Shown one piece after another: positions 10,922 to 22,072 of a stretch of DNA of 53,026 nucleotides; positions within the stretch are counted from its first letter, which is position 1, and each line of letters begins with the position of its first letter. A program made the translations under genes and the position numbers. The notes under the pieces were generated by a model. It did not search any database, had not been told where the DNA came from, and was given only the letters and a program-made list of their open reading frames with translations. The DNA is taken from the NCBI RefSeq assembly GCF_000412185.1, contig NZ_ASJA01000019.1:1-53026 (forward strand), in the 5' to 3' direction. The DNA is from Euryhalocaulis caribicus (GTDB lineage: Bacteria > Pseudomonadota > Alphaproteobacteria > Caulobacterales > Maricaulaceae).

Positions 10922-12070
10922 ATGAACCTGATTTCCTCGACCGACGCGCTCCGCAAAGCCTGCGAGAACCTCGCAAAATCCGAATACATCGCTATCGATA
11001 CCGAATTTATGCGGGAATCGACCTATTGGCCGGAACTGTGCCTGATTCAGGCCGCGGGCGGCGATGAGGAGGTGGTGATCGACCCGCTGGCCGAGGGCAT
11101 CGACCTCTCCCCCTTCTGGGACCTGTTGAAGAACGAATCGATTCTGAAAGTGCTGCACGCGCCGCGTCAGGACATGGAAATTTTCGTGCAGCGTCTGGAC
11201 ACGGTTCCTGCGCCCATCTTCGACACCCAGACGGCGGCCATGGCGCTCGGCCTCGGCGACCAGATCGCCTATGACGCTCTGGTCCGCGAATTTCTGGATA
11301 TTCATATCGACAAGGGCTCGCGCTTTACCGACTGGTCGCGCCGCCCCTTGAGCGACAAGCAGCTCTCCTACGCCTTGTCCGACGTCACCCATCTGCGTGA
11401 TCTGTTCCCGCAGCTTATGGCGCGACTGGAAAAGCAGGGCCGCACAGCCTGGGCGGAAGCCGAGATGCAGGCCTTCTATGACGCCGGTCTCTACGACACG
11501 AAGCCCGAGGACGCCTGGCGGCGCCTGAAACTGCGCAAGATGAAGCCGAGCTGGCTGGCGGCGCTCAAGACCGCCGCGCATTGGCGGGAGGCCGAGGCGC
11601 GCGAGCGGAACACGCCCCGCAACCGCATCATGAAGGACGAGGCCCTCTACGCCATCGCCCAGTCCGGCCCGACATCCGAAGACGGTCTGGCGCAGATCCG
11701 CGGCGTGCCAAAAGGCTTTGAACGCTCAAGGGCGGGCAAGTCCCTGATCGAGGCGCTGAAGACCGCGATGTCCGACCCCAAGGCGCACGCGCCCGAGGTC
11801 GAAAAGCGCAAGCCGCTGCCGGCCGGAATCGGCCCCACAGTGGAGCTTCTGAAAGTGCTGCTGCGTCATGTCAGCGAAGCGCGGGGCGTATCGCCGCGCA
11901 TGATCGCCACCGTCTCCGACCTGGAACAGATCGCGGCCTGGGACGAACCGGACGTGCAGGCCCTGAAGGGCTGGCGCCGCGAAGTGTTCGGCGAGGAAGC
12001 CCTGAAGCTGAAACGCGGCGAGACGGCCTTGCTGATCGAAAACGGCGAAGTGGTGACGCGTCCCGTCTAG
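10922..12070 (+). CDS. rnd: Ribonuclease D
   Basis: 3'-5' exoribonuclease involved in tRNA 3' maturation and RNA turnover. The 382-residue protein has the DEDDy exonuclease motifs: IDTEFMRE (Exo I, near residue 22), HAPRQDMEIF (Exo II, near 79) and YALSDVTHLRDL (Exo III, near 151). An HRDC-type helical region follows. The start lacks an upstream ribosome-binding site; see the separate -10 entry. It converges on ppx with interlocked CTAG stops. Confidence 0.95.
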   Translation: MNLISSTDALRKACENLAKSEYIAIDTEFMRESTYWPELCLIQAAGGDEEVVIDPLAEGIDLSPFWDLLKNESILKVLHAPRQDMEIFVQRLDTVPAPIFDTQTAAMALGLGDQIAYDALVREFLDIHIDKGSRFTDWSRRPLSDKQLSYALSDVTHLRDLFPQLMARLEKQGRTAWAEAEMQAFYDAGLYDTKPEDAWRRLKLRKMKPSWLAALKTAAHWREAEARERNTPRNRIMKDEALYAIAQSGPTSEDGLAQIRGVPKGFERSRAGKSLIEALKTAMSDPKAHAPEVEKRKPLPAGIGPTVELLKVLLRHVSEARGVSPRMIATVSDLEQIAAWDEPDVQALKGWRREVFGEEALKLKRGETALLIENGEVVTRPV

Positions 12071-13614
12071 CGGTCGCCGATCACGATCTCGTTTTTGACG
12101 CCCAGCGCATCGGCCAGCTGTCCAAGCCGCTTTTCGCTGGTGTCCGCCGCCAGTTCCCGTGCGCTCTGGCTCAATTCCAGACGCAGCGTGCCGTCTTCCA
12201 GCGTCAGGGTGGTCCGCGCCAGCAGGTTCTTGGTCCGCGCCGACAGGACCGCCCCCAGCCGCAGCGCCAGTCCCAGCTTCAAGGCCGCATCCAGCTGTTC
12301 CTGCGTCAGCAGGCGGGCAATGGTGGAATCCGGCGCAAGGCTGGTCTTTCCGGCGTATCGGTGGTGCAGCGCCGCGGCCAGAAAACTGCGCTCGTAATGA
12401 TCCAGCCCGGCGAACGGCGCATAGAGCACCTGGTCGGCGACAAGGGCGGCGCGGTGATCGGGATGCATGGCCGCGCCGATATCGGCCAGTGAGGCCGCCG
12501 CGGCCAGCAGAACCGTATCGCGTTCCCGCGAGAACGCGCTGGCCTGTGCGGTAAAGACCGGCTCCACCCAGTCCGCCAGTTCGGCGCCGAAATAGGGCGT
12601 CCCGCTCAGCCGGCGCGCCAGCGCCACGGTGCTCGCCAGAAGCGGCTCCAGCTTACGGACCTTGCGCGGAAGCCGGTTGAAAAGCGCGCCCTCCCGCACC
12701 CCGTAGGCCGACACGAAAACGGTTTCCAGCCCGGCGCGTTCAATCAGCGCCTTCAGAAGATAGGCGGCATAGGGAAGGGTCGGCGCGCGCCGCGAAGACG
12801 CGCCGGGAATTTCGCTGAGCGAGGCCGGGCTCTGGCTGATCGCGAAGTCCGTCATCTTGAGAGCTTCGGCGCGCGGCATTTCGTAGTGATGCAGCACGTT
12901 CAGCGGATAATCGCGCAGCATCATGTCGATGCGCGCCAGGTTTCGCCATGCCCCGCCCACGGCGTAAAAAACCGGCGGCGCGCCGTCCAGAAGGTCCGAA
13001 ATGTGGTCGAACTCCGCATCAATCGCCTTGCGGGCCGCCTTCTCGTCAAAGGACTCGTCCATCATCAGCGCCAGCGGTCCCAGCGGCAGGCTGACGCCCT
13101 GGCCGGGCTTTTGGTCCGCCACATCGGTCAGCTCAAGGCTGGATCCGCCCAGATCCCCGACCAGAAAGCGCTCCTCCGCCCCGCCCGCGATCACGCCAAG
13201 GGCCGTCAACCGGGCCTCATCGGTCCCTGAAAGCACCTTTATGGAAAAGCCGCACTCTTCGCGAACCTGGTTCCGGAACGCCTCGCCGTCTTCCGCATAG
13301 CGAACGGCCGCCGTGGCGAACGCCGTCACCTGCTGGACTTCACGTGCGTCAATGATCTGGCGAAAGCGCCGCAATGTGGCCAGGGCGGAGCGGACGCCGT
13401 CCTCGTTCAGGCGCCCTGTTTCGGACACCCCGCGCCCCAGACCCGCCAGGGTCTTCTCGTTGAAAATCGGCCAGGAAGCGCGGCCGTCCCGCCAATAGAT
13501 GACCAGGCGGACCGAGTTGGACCCGATATCGATTACCGCGGCCTGTGAAACAGTCTTGTCCGGTTCCGGGGACTGAGCCGCGGCGAGACTGGGACCGAGC
13601 AGCGTTTCGCTCAT
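12067..13614 (-). CDS. ppx: Ppx/GppA-family exopolyphosphatase
   Basis: Releases phosphate from polyphosphate chains and/or hydrolyses pppGpp. The 515-residue protein begins with an ASKHA phosphatase domain ([15 protein letters not shown] near residue 28, later [11 protein letters not shown]) and continues into an HD-like helical C-terminal region with HPDHRAAL and ALHHRYAG. It overlaps the end of ppk by 4 bases (ATGA), so translation is probably coupled and synthesis and breakdown of polyphosphate are encoded together. Whether it prefers polyphosphate or pppGpp cannot be told from sequence. Confidence 0.92.
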   Translation of the reverse strand: MSETLLGPSLAAAQSPEPDKTVSQAAVIDIGSNSVRLVIYWRDGRASWPIFNEKTLAGLGRGVSETGRLNEDGVRSALATLRRFRQIIDAREVQQVTAFATAAVRYAEDGEAFRNQVREECGFSIKVLSGTDEARLTALGVIAGGAEERFLVGDLGGSSLELTDVADQKPGQGVSLPLGPLALMMDESFDEKAARKAIDAEFDHISDLLDGAPPVFYAVGGAWRNLARIDMMLRDYPLNVLHHYEMPRAEALKMTDFAISQSPASLSEIPGASSRRAPTLPYAAYLLKALIERAGLETVFVSAYGVREGALFNRLPRKVRKLEPLLASTVALARRLSGTPYFGAELADWVEPVFTAQASAFSRERDTVLLAAAASLADIGAAMHPDHRAALVADQVLYAPFAGLDHYERSFLAAALHHRYAGKTSLAPDSTIARLLTQEQLDAALKLGLALRLGAVLSARTKNLLARTTLTLEDGTLRLELSQSARELAADTSEKRLGQLADALGVKNEIVIGDR

Positions 13615-15836
13615 GCCTCGCGCCTGTTCTCCCGGGGCTCCGCCACGCTGAGCACGGGCGGCGGATCATAGGCCAGCGCCTCGCCGCGCCCGGACAGGCT
13701 GGGATTGTTCATGAAATAGCGGTGGGCGCTGAACGGGCGCTCCAGCTCGCTGCAATCGACGCGGATATAGGTTCCGTCCGGCTGCATGATCCAGCTCTGC
13801 TCTTCGTCATTCAGATTCGACACCATGATCTGGTTCAGGATCTGGCGGTGGACGGTCGGATTGTCGACCGGCACGAACTGTTCGATCCGCCGGTCCAGAT
13901 TGCGCGGCATCCAGTCGGCCGAAGAAATATAGACCCGCGCGGCCGGTGACGGCATCGGCTCTCCCCGGCCGAAACAGGCAATGCGCGAATGTTCCAGAAA
14001 GCGGCCGACAATGGATTTGACCATGATGTTGTCGCTCATCCCCGGAACGCCCGGCCGCAGCGAACAGATGCCCCGCACCACTAGGTCAATCCGCACGCCG
14101 GCATTGGACGCCTCATAGAGCTTGTCGATGATCACCGGGTCCAGCAGCGAATTCATCTTGGCCCAGATCGTGGCCGGTTTGCCCGCGCGGGCATAATCCA
14201 TCTCGTCGTCGATCAGCTCCAGAAGGGTCTTCTTCAGGGTGATCGGCGCCAGTTCGATCTTTTCCAGCTTCTGGGGCTGGGCGTAGCCGGTGACGTAATT
14301 GAATACCCGCCCGGCGTCCCGGCCCAGCTCTGGGTCGGCGCTGAACAGCGACAAATCGGTATAAATCTTCGCCGTTACAGGGTGATAATTGCCCGTGCCG
14401 TAATGGGTGTAGGTGCGCAGCTCCCCGCCTTCGCGGCGGACCACCAGACTGACCTTGGCGTGCGTCTTGTAATCGACGAAGCCATAGACGACCTGCACGC
14501 CCGCGCTCTCAAGGCTGCGCGCCAGTTTCAGGTTCGCTTCCTCGTCAAAGCGCGCCTTCAGCTCCACCAGCGCGGTAACATTCTTGCCGCCCTCCGCCGC
14601 CTCGATAAGGGCGCGGACGATGGGGGAGTCCTTGCTGGTGCGGTAGAGCGACTGCTTGATCGCCACGACGCTCGGGTCGCTGGCCGCCTGCCGCAGGAAG
14701 CGCACCACCACGTCGAACGACTCATAGGGGTGATGAACAAGGATGTCCTTGGCGCGGATGGCGGAGAAGCAATCCCCGTCATGGTCGCGGATCCGTTCCG
14801 GGAAACGCGGCTCATAGGGTTTGAAGGTCAGGTCCGGGCGCTGGTCCAGTATCAGCTGCGCCACCTGCCCGAGGCCCAGCAGGCCGTTGGTCGGGATAAC
14901 GTCCCGCGGTTCGGCGTTCAGCTCCTCGGCGATGAAATCCTGCAATTGCTGCGGCGTGCGGGAATCGATCTTCAGGCGGACCAGCACCCCCCGGCGGCGC
15001 TGTTTCAGCGCGGACTCAAACTCGCGGACCAGATCCTCCGCCTCTTCCTCGATCTCGATATCGGAATCGCGAATGATCCGGAATGCGCCCTGCGCGTCCA
15101 CCTGATAGCCGGGGAACAACACGTCGACGAACAGGCCGATCGCATCCTCCAGCGCGATGAATCGGCGGACCTCGCGGCCGTCATGCTCGCCGGTCGAAGC
15201 CGGCAGCTCCACGAAACGCTCCACTCCGCTCGGGATCGGGATCAGGCCGTTCATATGGCCGCGCTCGCCGGGACGGATCAGCTTCAGCGCCAGCGCAAAC
15301 CCCAGATTCGGAATGAACGGGAACGGATGCGCCGGGTCCACCGCCAGCGGCGTGATCACCGGCAGAATGCTCATCAGATAGTCTTCGCGCAGCCATTCGA
15401 GTTCGGAAGCGCCCAGGTCCCCACCCTCGACCACCTCGATCCCGGCGTCCGCCATTTCAGTTTTCAGGACCCGCCAGCGTTCCTGCTGCTTGTCCATCAG
15501 TTCATTGGCGACGATGGAAATTTCGTCCAGCTGCTGTTGCGGGGTCAGGCCGTCCTGGCTGGGCACAATCACGCCCGCCCTCACCTGCGCCCGCAGGCCG
15601 GCGACGCGCACCATGTAGAATTCATCCAGATTGCTGGCGGAGATAGACAGGAAGCGCAGCCGTTCCAATACCGGGTGCGCCGGGTTCTCCGACTCCTCCA
15701 GAACGCGGAGATTGAATTGCAGCCAGGAGAGCTCGCGATTGATGAACCGCTCGGGCGAGTTCAGCAGGCTGGACGGCTCAACTTTCCGCGGCGCGCCGTG
15801 CTGTGCCTGAGGGCTGTCCATCATTGCGTCGTTCAT
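13611..15836 (-). CDS. ppk1: Polyphosphate kinase 1
   Basis: Reversibly polymerises the gamma-phosphate of ATP into polyphosphate. The 741-residue length is in the family range. The N-terminal segment [15 protein letters not shown], the [18 protein letters not shown] motif and the phospholipase-D-like catalytic core are present; the autophosphorylated histidine lies in [19 protein letters not shown]. It overlaps hda upstream and ppx downstream by 4 bases each, in a DUF2066-hda-ppk-ppx operon. Confidence 0.97.
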   Translation of the reverse strand: MNDAMMDSPQAQHGAPRKVEPSSLLNSPERFINRELSWLQFNLRVLEESENPAHPVLERLRFLSISASNLDEFYMVRVAGLRAQVRAGVIVPSQDGLTPQQQLDEISIVANELMDKQQERWRVLKTEMADAGIEVVEGGDLGASELEWLREDYLMSILPVITPLAVDPAHPFPFIPNLGFALALKLIRPGERGHMNGLIPIPSGVERFVELPASTGEHDGREVRRFIALEDAIGLFVDVLFPGYQVDAQGAFRIIRDSDIEIEEEAEDLVREFESALKQRRRGVLVRLKIDSRTPQQLQDFIAEELNAEPRDVIPTNGLLGLGQVAQLILDQRPDLTFKPYEPRFPERIRDHDGDCFSAIRAKDILVHHPYESFDVVVRFLRQAASDPSVVAIKQSLYRTSKDSPIVRALIEAAEGGKNVTALVELKARFDEEANLKLARSLESAGVQVVYGFVDYKTHAKVSLVVRREGGELRTYTHYGTGNYHPVTAKIYTDLSLFSADPELGRDAGRVFNYVTGYAQPQKLEKIELAPITLKKTLLELIDDEMDYARAGKPATIWAKMNSLLDPVIIDKLYEASNAGVRIDLVVRGICSLRPGVPGMSDNIMVKSIVGRFLEHSRIACFGRGEPMPSPAARVYISSADWMPRNLDRRIEQFVPVDNPTVHRQILNQIMVSNLNDEEQSWIMQPDGTYIRVDCSELERPFSAHRYFMNNPSLSGRGEALAYDPPPVLSVAEPRENRREA

Positions 15837-16492
15837 TCCGCGTCCGCTTTCTCGCCGTCTGAAAAATAATCCCGGGCCAGCGCCATATTGATGCGTTCCC
15901 CGCGCGCCGCGGCGGCGCGGTCAAGCCGCTCCACCAGATCACGCGCGCCGCCGGGAGATCGTTCCATACGGCGCAACAGATAATCGATCAGGCGTTGTCG
16001 CGGACGCACATGACGATCACGTAACAGCTTGCTGAGGATTTGCGCCAGCTCCGCCTCGCCCGGCGCCTCGATCTCCACGAAAGACAGCGCCCGCAAGCGC
16101 GAATCCAGGTCCGGCAGGCGTGAGGGCCAGGTCACCGGGCGCGTGCGCGCCGTGAACAGCACCGCCTCCATGCCGCCATTCATGGCGTTGTTGATCAGCG
16201 AGAACGCCAGCTCATCGTCCAGATTGCGGTCCGCGTCTTCATACAGCGCCACGCCCTGCCCCGGCAGGCTGTCGCCCGGACTCACGGCGCGCGCGCCGGC
16301 GGCATCCGCCCAGATATGCGCCAGATGGGTCTTCCCCGCGCCAGAGGGACCAATCAGCGCGAAGGCCCCGTTTGGCCAGCCGCGCCACGCGGACAGGGCC
16401 GACTCGGCCGGGGCGCTGGACGGGCTGGCGACAAAGCTGGTCGCGCTCAAATCCGCCCGCGCCGGCCATTCGAGTCGAAGCTGGCCCGTCAT
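15833..16492 (-). CDS. hda: DnaA-related regulatory ATPase Hda
   Basis: A 219-residue AAA+ protein related to DnaA domain III, lacking the DNA-binding domain. Hda with the beta clamp stimulates ATP hydrolysis by DnaA to limit re-initiation. A Walker A loop [14 protein letters not shown] is near residue 53. The N terminus MTGQLRLEW resembles the clamp-binding QLxL motif of Hda proteins. A shortened Walker B (ALYEDADR) and an [12 protein letters not shown] arginine-rich segment follow. It sits between DUF2066 and ppk with 4-base overlaps at both ends, a placement common in alphaproteobacteria. Confidence 0.9.
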   Translation of the reverse strand: MTGQLRLEWPARADLSATSFVASPSSAPAESALSAWRGWPNGAFALIGPSGAGKTHLAHIWADAAGARAVSPGDSLPGQGVALYEDADRNLDDELAFSLINNAMNGGMEAVLFTARTRPVTWPSRLPDLDSRLRALSFVEIEAPGEAELAQILSKLLRDRHVRPRQRLIDYLLRRMERSPGGARDLVERLDRAAAARGERINMALARDYFSDGEKADAE

Positions 16493-17814
16493 AGGCCTCT
16501 GTCGAAGCGTTCTTCGCGCTGGCCGGAGGCGTCGCCGAAACGGTCGTCCCGCCGGTTATCCATCATGCCGTCATCATCCTCGCCAAACCGCTCATCCTCG
16601 AACGGCCGCCAGGTCAGGGCGTGAACCACCTCTCCCAGCTCATGGCTGCTCTGCATGCGCGCGCCGCGCTTGTAGAGGTCGCCCATCAGCTGTTCGCGCA
16701 GACCGCGATAGGTCACGGTCATCAGCGCGCCGTCACGGGAAATGCCGTCCAGCCGCGCATCGGCGATGAACGGCGAAGCGCCGATCGCCGACCGCAGCTC
16801 CAGCCATTCGGAGATATTGCGGTACATGACGGTCAGCTGCACTTCCGTCTTCTGCTTGGCCCGAACGATGGCGGTCTGTTTCCAAAGCTCGGCGAGCTGG
16901 ATTTGCGAGCGATCGGCCGCGATCTCCAGAATATTATCGCCTTCGTCGCGATTGACCCGCACGGGATCCAGCGGCGTCACGACAGGCTCAAAATCATCGC
17001 CGAAGGCGCTTTTCTCACCGTCCTGATCCATGTCGCCGGTTCCGGGCTCATCCATCAAATCATCATCGAAGGAGGGCTCCTGCCGGCGCAGTTTCTCCTC
17101 GCGCAGCCGCTCAATTTCCTCGAACTCCGGCTCGGTGCGGATAAAGGTCAGATCAACGCGCGCATTACCCTGATCCGGCCGCGCGACAGCGACCAGGACC
17201 CGCTCGACATTGTAGAGCCGGGCCAGGGCGCGGATCGCGTCCGTGTCCAGATCACGCGCCTTTTGCGCGGTCAGAATGTCGTTGTCGGTATCGAAGCCGT
17301 CGGCCAGCATGACCGGCGTGAAGGTCGCTGCATAACGGTCCTCGTCCCAGGCATCGCCCCAGGGATTGGCCTCCCACAGCCGCGCCCGGCCGCCGGCGTC
17401 CAGAACCGGCAGGACCAGCGTCGGCGGGGCGGCGGACTCCACGAAGGCGATGCCGCGATTGCGCAGATATTGCGAAACGCCCACCGGGTCGAAAGACACG
17501 GTCAGCAAGCCGCGATAGCGCGTCGGGGAGCGCAATTCGTTATCAATCTGGAAGCCCGTCGCCAGCGATGTCGCCGTGGACGGCGCAACGCCGGGCAGCG
17601 ATCCGTGATCCTCGCGCAGGGTCAGCCGCTCGAACAGCTTGCGCATGGCCTTGGCGGAACCTTCCGCGATGGCCGCCTGCCGCGCTTCCGTAGCGGTTTC
17701 GCCCGAAGCATCGATCTTCACGCCGGAGATCGTGAACATGTCGATATCGTCCTGGGCCTGCGCCGATACAGCGGCAAATCCGGCCAGGATCAGTATGCAA
17801 ATGGCTCGAAGCAC
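16489..17814 (-). CDS. DUF2066 domain-containing secreted protein
   Basis: About 441 residues from the chosen GTG at 17814, which follows AGGGGAAC and opens directly on a signal peptide (LRAICILILAGFAAVSAQAQ). A longer in-frame start at 17892 would put 26 extra residues before the signal peptide and is less likely. The mature protein has the DUF2066 pattern (EARQAAIAEGSAKAMRKLFERL, later LVLPVLDAGGRARLWE), then a Glu/Asp-rich linker and a C-terminal domain with VQLTVMYRNISEW. The tail is Asp/Arg-rich. It is probably periplasmic. Function unknown; it heads the hda-ppk-ppx operon. Confidence 0.85.
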   Translation of the reverse strand: MLRAICILILAGFAAVSAQAQDDIDMFTISGVKIDASGETATEARQAAIAEGSAKAMRKLFERLTLREDHGSLPGVAPSTATSLATGFQIDNELRSPTRYRGLLTVSFDPVGVSQYLRNRGIAFVESAAPPTLVLPVLDAGGRARLWEANPWGDAWDEDRYAATFTPVMLADGFDTDNDILTAQKARDLDTDAIRALARLYNVERVLVAVARPDQGNARVDLTFIRTEPEFEEIERLREEKLRRQEPSFDDDLMDEPGTGDMDQDGEKSAFGDDFEPVVTPLDPVRVNRDEGDNILEIAADRSQIQLAELWKQTAIVRAKQKTEVQLTVMYRNISEWLELRSAIGASPFIADARLDGISRDGALMTVTYRGLREQLMGDLYKRGARMQSSHELGEVVHALTWRPFEDERFGEDDDGMMDNRRDDRFGDASGQREERFDRGL

Positions 17815-17942
17815 GGCGGTTCCCCTTTGATTTGCGTCTTCTGCGAAACTATAGCGGCGGTGAAGCGCGGGATCGATATCTTGCGCAGCCATTCTCTTTT
17901 AAGCTCCGCTCTTAGCCGATTCAGCACCAGAGACGATCCCCG

Positions 17943-18974
17943 ATGGCCGAAGACAAGAAAACGCCTCTCACCTACAAGGATTCCGGGGTCGATATCGACG
18001 CCGGCGACAAGCTTGTCGACCTGATCAAGCCGCTGGCCAAGGCCACCCGCCGGCCCGGCGCGGAAGGCGACCTGGGCGGTTTCGGCGGCGCGTTCGACCT
18101 GAAGGCCGCCGGTTATCAGGATCCCGTCCTGATCTCCGGCACGGACGGCGTCGGCACGAAGCTGAAAGTCGCCATCGACAGCGGCCGCTTCGACGGGCTG
18201 GGCGCGGACCTCGTGGCCATGTGCGTCAATGACGTTCTGGTTCAGGGGGCCGAACCGCTCTTTTTCCTGGATTATTTCGCGACCGGGGAGCTGGACCCGA
18301 CGCACGCCGCCGAAGTCATTGCCGGAATCGCGTCCGGCTGCCGCGATGCGGGTTGCGCCCTGATCGGCGGCGAAACGGCGGAAATGCCGGGCATCTATGG
18401 CAAGGGCGAATTTGACCTGGCCGGCTTCGTGGTCGGCGCGGTGGAGCGCCACGCCATCCTGCCGCGCGAAAAGGACATGGCGGCCGGCGACGTTCTGATC
18501 GGCATCGCCTCGTCCGGCGCCCATTCCAACGGCTATTCGCTGATCCGCCGCGTGGTGGAGCGTGAAGGCCTCGCCGTCTCCGACCCCGCCCCGTTTACCC
18601 AGGGCTCCACGCTGGGCGATGCGCTGCTGGCCCCGACGCGCATCTATGTCCGCTCCGTCCTGCCTCTGCTGAAGGCCGGCAAGGTGAAGGGCGCGGCCCA
18701 CATCACCGGCGGCGGCCTAACAGAGAACCTGCCGCGCATGCTGCCCAAATCCCTGAACGCCGAAATCGATTATGACGCCTGGCCGCGGCCGGCCCTGTTC
18801 AGCTGGCTGCAGGAGGCCGGGGGCATTGAGGAAGCTGAAATGCGCCGCACCTTCAATCTGGGCGTCGGCATGGTGCTGTGCGTGGCCGCCGAAGACGCCG
18901 ACAGCACGATTCAGGCGCTGGAAGACGCCGATGAATGCGTCTGGAAAATCGGCAAGCTGGCCGCTGCAAAATGA
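17943..18974 (+). CDS. purM: Phosphoribosylformylglycinamidine cyclo-ligase (AIR synthetase)
   Basis: Closes the imidazole ring in step 5 of purine synthesis (FGAM + ATP to AIR). The 343 residues match the usual length. Typical segments are [17 protein letters not shown] at the N terminus, [55 protein letters not shown] and [15 protein letters not shown]. It is transcribed divergently from the DUF2066 operon and overlaps purN by 4 bases (ATGA). Confidence 0.97.
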   Translation: MAEDKKTPLTYKDSGVDIDAGDKLVDLIKPLAKATRRPGAEGDLGGFGGAFDLKAAGYQDPVLISGTDGVGTKLKVAIDSGRFDGLGADLVAMCVNDVLVQGAEPLFFLDYFATGELDPTHAAEVIAGIASGCRDAGCALIGGETAEMPGIYGKGEFDLAGFVVGAVERHAILPREKDMAAGDVLIGIASSGAHSNGYSLIRRVVEREGLAVSDPAPFTQGSTLGDALLAPTRIYVRSVLPLLKAGKVKGAAHITGGGLTENLPRMLPKSLNAEIDYDAWPRPALFSWLQEAGGIEEAEMRRTFNLGVGMVLCVAAEDADSTIQALEDADECVWKIGKLAAAK

Positions 18975-19645
18975 CCGCCCGCATCGCCATCCTGATATCG
19001 GGGCGCGGATCGAACATGCGCGCATTGCTTCAGGCCTGCCAGGATCCGGATTTTCCGGCAGAAGTCGCTCTGGTCCTGTCGAACAAGGCTGGCGCAAAGG
19101 GGCTGGAAATCGCGCGGGATATGGGCGCGCCGACCGCCGTGCTCGGTCACGCCGACTATCCGGACCGCGCCGCGTTCGAAAACGCGCTGGACACGCGCCT
19201 GAAGCAGGAAAAAATCGACTTTATTTGCCTCGCCGGCTTCATGCGCCTGCTGGGCGAGGAATTCGTCAAGGAATGGCGCGACCAGATCCTGAACGTGCAC
19301 CCCTCGCTCCTGCCCGCCTTCCGCGGCCTGAACACGCATGAGCGCGCCATCGACGCGGGCGTCCGCATCCATGGCTGTACGGTTCATTTCGTCAGGGAAG
19401 ACATGGATGACGGCCCCATCGTGGGACAGGCCGCCGTGCCGGTTTTCGAGGAAGACGAGCCCGCTGACCTCGCCGAACGGGTTCTGGCGGCGGAGCATCT
19501 GCTCTATCCGGAATGCGTCCGCCTGGTGGCGGAGGGCCGCGCCAGCGTGCGCCGGGAGCGCGTGGTGCTGGAGCTGGAAAACGGCAAGCCCGGCGCCGGG
19601 CCTTTATTCTACCCGGCGCCGCACAAGCTACAGGCCGGCGATTAG
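18971..19645 (+). CDS. purN: Phosphoribosylglycinamide formyltransferase
   Basis: Transfers a formyl group from 10-formyl-THF to GAR in purine synthesis. The 224-residue protein has [12 protein letters not shown] at the N terminus, then [29 protein letters not shown] and the catalytic-region HGCTVHFV...MDDGPIV. ATG 18971 overlaps the purM stop in ATGA and gives the family N terminus [15 protein letters not shown]; an in-frame start at 18935 is only an extension inside purM. Its stop is interlocked with that of ndk (TTAG). Confidence 0.97.
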   Translation: MTARIAILISGRGSNMRALLQACQDPDFPAEVALVLSNKAGAKGLEIARDMGAPTAVLGHADYPDRAAFENALDTRLKQEKIDFICLAGFMRLLGEEFVKEWRDQILNVHPSLLPAFRGLNTHERAIDAGVRIHGCTVHFVREDMDDGPIVGQAAVPVFEEDEPADLAERVLAAEHLLYPECVRLVAEGRASVRRERVVLELENGKPGAGPLFYPAPHKLQAGD

Positions 19646-20064
19646 CCGACGATCTCTTCGTCCTTGAAGAAGAACGGAATTTCGTTCGCCGCGGTTTCCG
19701 GGGCGTCCGAACCGTGGACGGAGTTTTCACCGATGGATTCGGCATGCTCCGCGCGGATCGTGCCCGGCGCCGCTTCGGACGGGTTGGTGGCGCCCATCAC
19801 TTCACGATAGCGGGCAATGGCGTTTTCGCCTTCCAGAACCTGGACCACGACCGGGCCGGAAATCATGAAGTCGACCAGTTCGCCGAAGAAGGGGCGTTCC
19901 TTGTGGACTTCATAGAAGCCTTCCGCCTGCTCGCGGCTCATCTGAATCCGCTTCTGGGCAATGATACGCAGACCGGCTTCCTCGATCAGGGCGTTGATAC
20001 GTCCCGTCAGGTTCCGCTTGGTCGCGTCGGGCTTGATGATGGACAGGGTGCGCTCGACCGCCAT
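19642..20064 (-). CDS. ndk: Nucleoside diphosphate kinase
   Basis: Exchanges gamma-phosphates among nucleoside triphosphates, balancing NTP and dNTP pools. The 140 residues are normal for the family. The phosphate-accepting histidine is H117 in NSVHGSD, and the N terminus [18 protein letters not shown] is typical. AGAGGAGAG lies just upstream of the ATG at 20064. The frame stays open further upstream, but that extension is non-homologous and runs into the ABC-F gene on the other strand. It converges with purN and diverges from the ABC-F gene. Confidence 0.97.
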   Translation of the reverse strand: MAVERTLSIIKPDATKRNLTGRINALIEEAGLRIIAQKRIQMSREQAEGFYEVHKERPFFGELVDFMISGPVVVQVLEGENAIARYREVMGATNPSEAAPGTIRAEHAESIGENSVHGSDAPETAANEIPFFFKDEEIVG

Positions 20065-20178
20065 CGCTTCTCTCCTCTTGAGATAAAGTATTTGGGAAAT
20101 GTCGTCGCGGCCTCTAGCAACGGCCCCTGACCCTGTAAAGCAGTCCGCTGCCGAACCCCAACAGTCCGACTCGATAAA

Positions 20179-22072
20179 ATGCTGCACATCAACGATCTGG
20201 AATTCACGCTGGAGGGGCGAAAACTCTTTGACGGGGCCAGCGCGCACATCCCCGCGTCGGGCCATGTCGGTCTTGTCGGGCGCAACGGCACGGGCAAGAC
20301 CACCCTTCTCCGCCTGATCCGCGGCACGCTCGCCCCCGATGGCGGCTCTGTGCGCGTGCGTCAGCGCGCGCGCCTTGGCTGGGTCGATCAGGAAGCGCCG
20401 GCCGGCGAGGTTCCGGTCATGGACTTCGTGCTGTCGCAGGACACCGAGCGCGCTTCGCTGCTGGAAGAAGCGGAAACCGCCACCGAGCCCAACCGCATCG
20501 CCGAAATTCAGACGCGCCTTGCCGATATCGAGGCCTATTCCGCCGAAGCGCGCGCCGGCGCGATCCTGAACGGCCTTGGCTTCTCGCACGAACAGCAATC
20601 GGCGCCGTGCAAGACCTTCTCGGGCGGCTGGCGGATGCGCGTGGCGCTGGCGGGCGCTCTGTTCGCGCGGCCCGACCTGCTGCTGCTGGACGAACCGACC
20701 AACTATCTGGACCTGGAAGGCGCGGTCTGGCTGGAGCGCCACCTGTCGCGCTTCGAGGGCGCGGCCCTGATCATCTCCCATGACCGAAGCCTTCTGAACA
20801 ATGCGTGCGACCGCATCCTGCACCTGATGGACGGCAAGCTGACCGCCTATGAGGGCGGCTATGACGATTTCGAACGCCAGCTGGAGGAACGCCAGCGCCT
20901 CGACCTGAAGCTGCGTGACAAGCAGGAGGAGGAGAAGCGCCGCCTGGGCGAGCTGATCGACCGCTTCCGCTACAAGGCCAGCAAGGCGCGGCAGGCGCAG
21001 AGCTGGATCAAGCGCATGGAGCGCATGAAGCCGGTCGCCACCTCCATCGCCCACCCGGTCGCGCCCTTCTTCATTCCTGAAAGCACGCGCCGCATGTCGC
21101 CGCCTCTGGTGCGCTTCGATCATGCAACGCTGGGGTACGAGCCGGGAAAACCCGTGCTCAGGGACATCAGCCTGCTCATCAATGGCGATGACCGTATCGG
21201 ACTGCTGGGCCGCAACGGGTCAGGCAAATCCACCCTGATCAAGGCGCTGACCAGCTTGCTGCCGCCGCAGGAAGGGCGCGTCGGCTCTCACAAGAAGTTG
21301 CAGATCGCCTATTTCGCCCAGCATGCGCTGGACGCCCTGAACCCGAAAAAATCCGCTTACGAGCACGTTGTCGAACTGATGCCGGAAGCCACGGAGGCTC
21401 AGCGCCGCGCGAAGCTCGGCTCGGTCGGCCTGCCGCAAGCCAAAGGCGAGACGCCGGCGGGCGAACTCTCAGGCGGCGAGAAAACCCGCCTGCTGATGTT
21501 TCTGGCGACTTTTGAGGGCGCGCATTTTCTGGTTTTCGACGAACCGACCAACCATCTGGATATCGATTCCCGCGCCGCGCTGGCCGACGCCATCAATAAT
21601 TTCCCGGGCGCGGCGATCATCATCAGCCACGATTTCCATTTCCTCGCCTCGGTCTCCGATCGTCTCTGGCTGGTGGAGAATGGCGGCGTCGAAGCTTTCG
21701 ATGGCGATCTGGACGATTACCGCCGCTATGTCCTGAGAGGCGAAGACAACCCGGACGGCCCGGCAAAGCCGCAGAAATCCGAAGACGCGCGCTCTGTCCG
21801 CCGACGCGACGCCGCCGCCCGCCGGGCCGAAATCGCGCCTCTCAAGAAACGCACGCAGGACATTGAAAAAAAAACTGGAAAAACTGCGCGCCGAGATCGA
21901 GGAACTGGACAGCTTGCTGGCCGCGCCGGACCTCTATGAGAAACAGCCAGCAGCCGCCGCGAAGCTCTCACAGTCGCGCGGGCAGACCGTCAAGAAGCTC
22001 GAAGAGCTGGAAACCGAATGGCTGGAAGCGGCCGAGACCTATGAACAGGCCAAGGCCGAAATCGAGGCCTAG
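20179..22072 (+). CDS. ABC-F family ATPase, frame broken near the C terminus
   Basis: Soluble protein with two ABC ATPase domains and no membrane segment (ABC-F, Uup/EttA-like), a group acting on ribosomes. Domain 1 has [22 protein letters not shown] and [12 protein letters not shown]; domain 2 has [21 protein letters not shown] and [12 protein letters not shown]. Both are intact, with the interdomain linker. At an A9 run (21866-21874) the frame shifts: the original frame stops at 21939 after about 20 out-of-frame residues (586 aa), while the other frame continues the C-terminal coiled coil ([22 protein letters not shown]) to a stop at 22070-22072. Removing one A restores a 630-residue protein. 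It may be a mutation, assembly error or slippage site. Confidence 0.88.
21866..21874 (+). other. A9 homopolymer at the ABC-F frameshift
   Basis: Nine consecutive A follow a G. Eight would keep the coiled-coil frame (Glu-Lys-Lys-Leu-Glu-Lys-Leu). Homopolymers of this length are known sites of RNA-polymerase slippage and also of indel errors in some sequencing methods. Confidence 0.9.
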
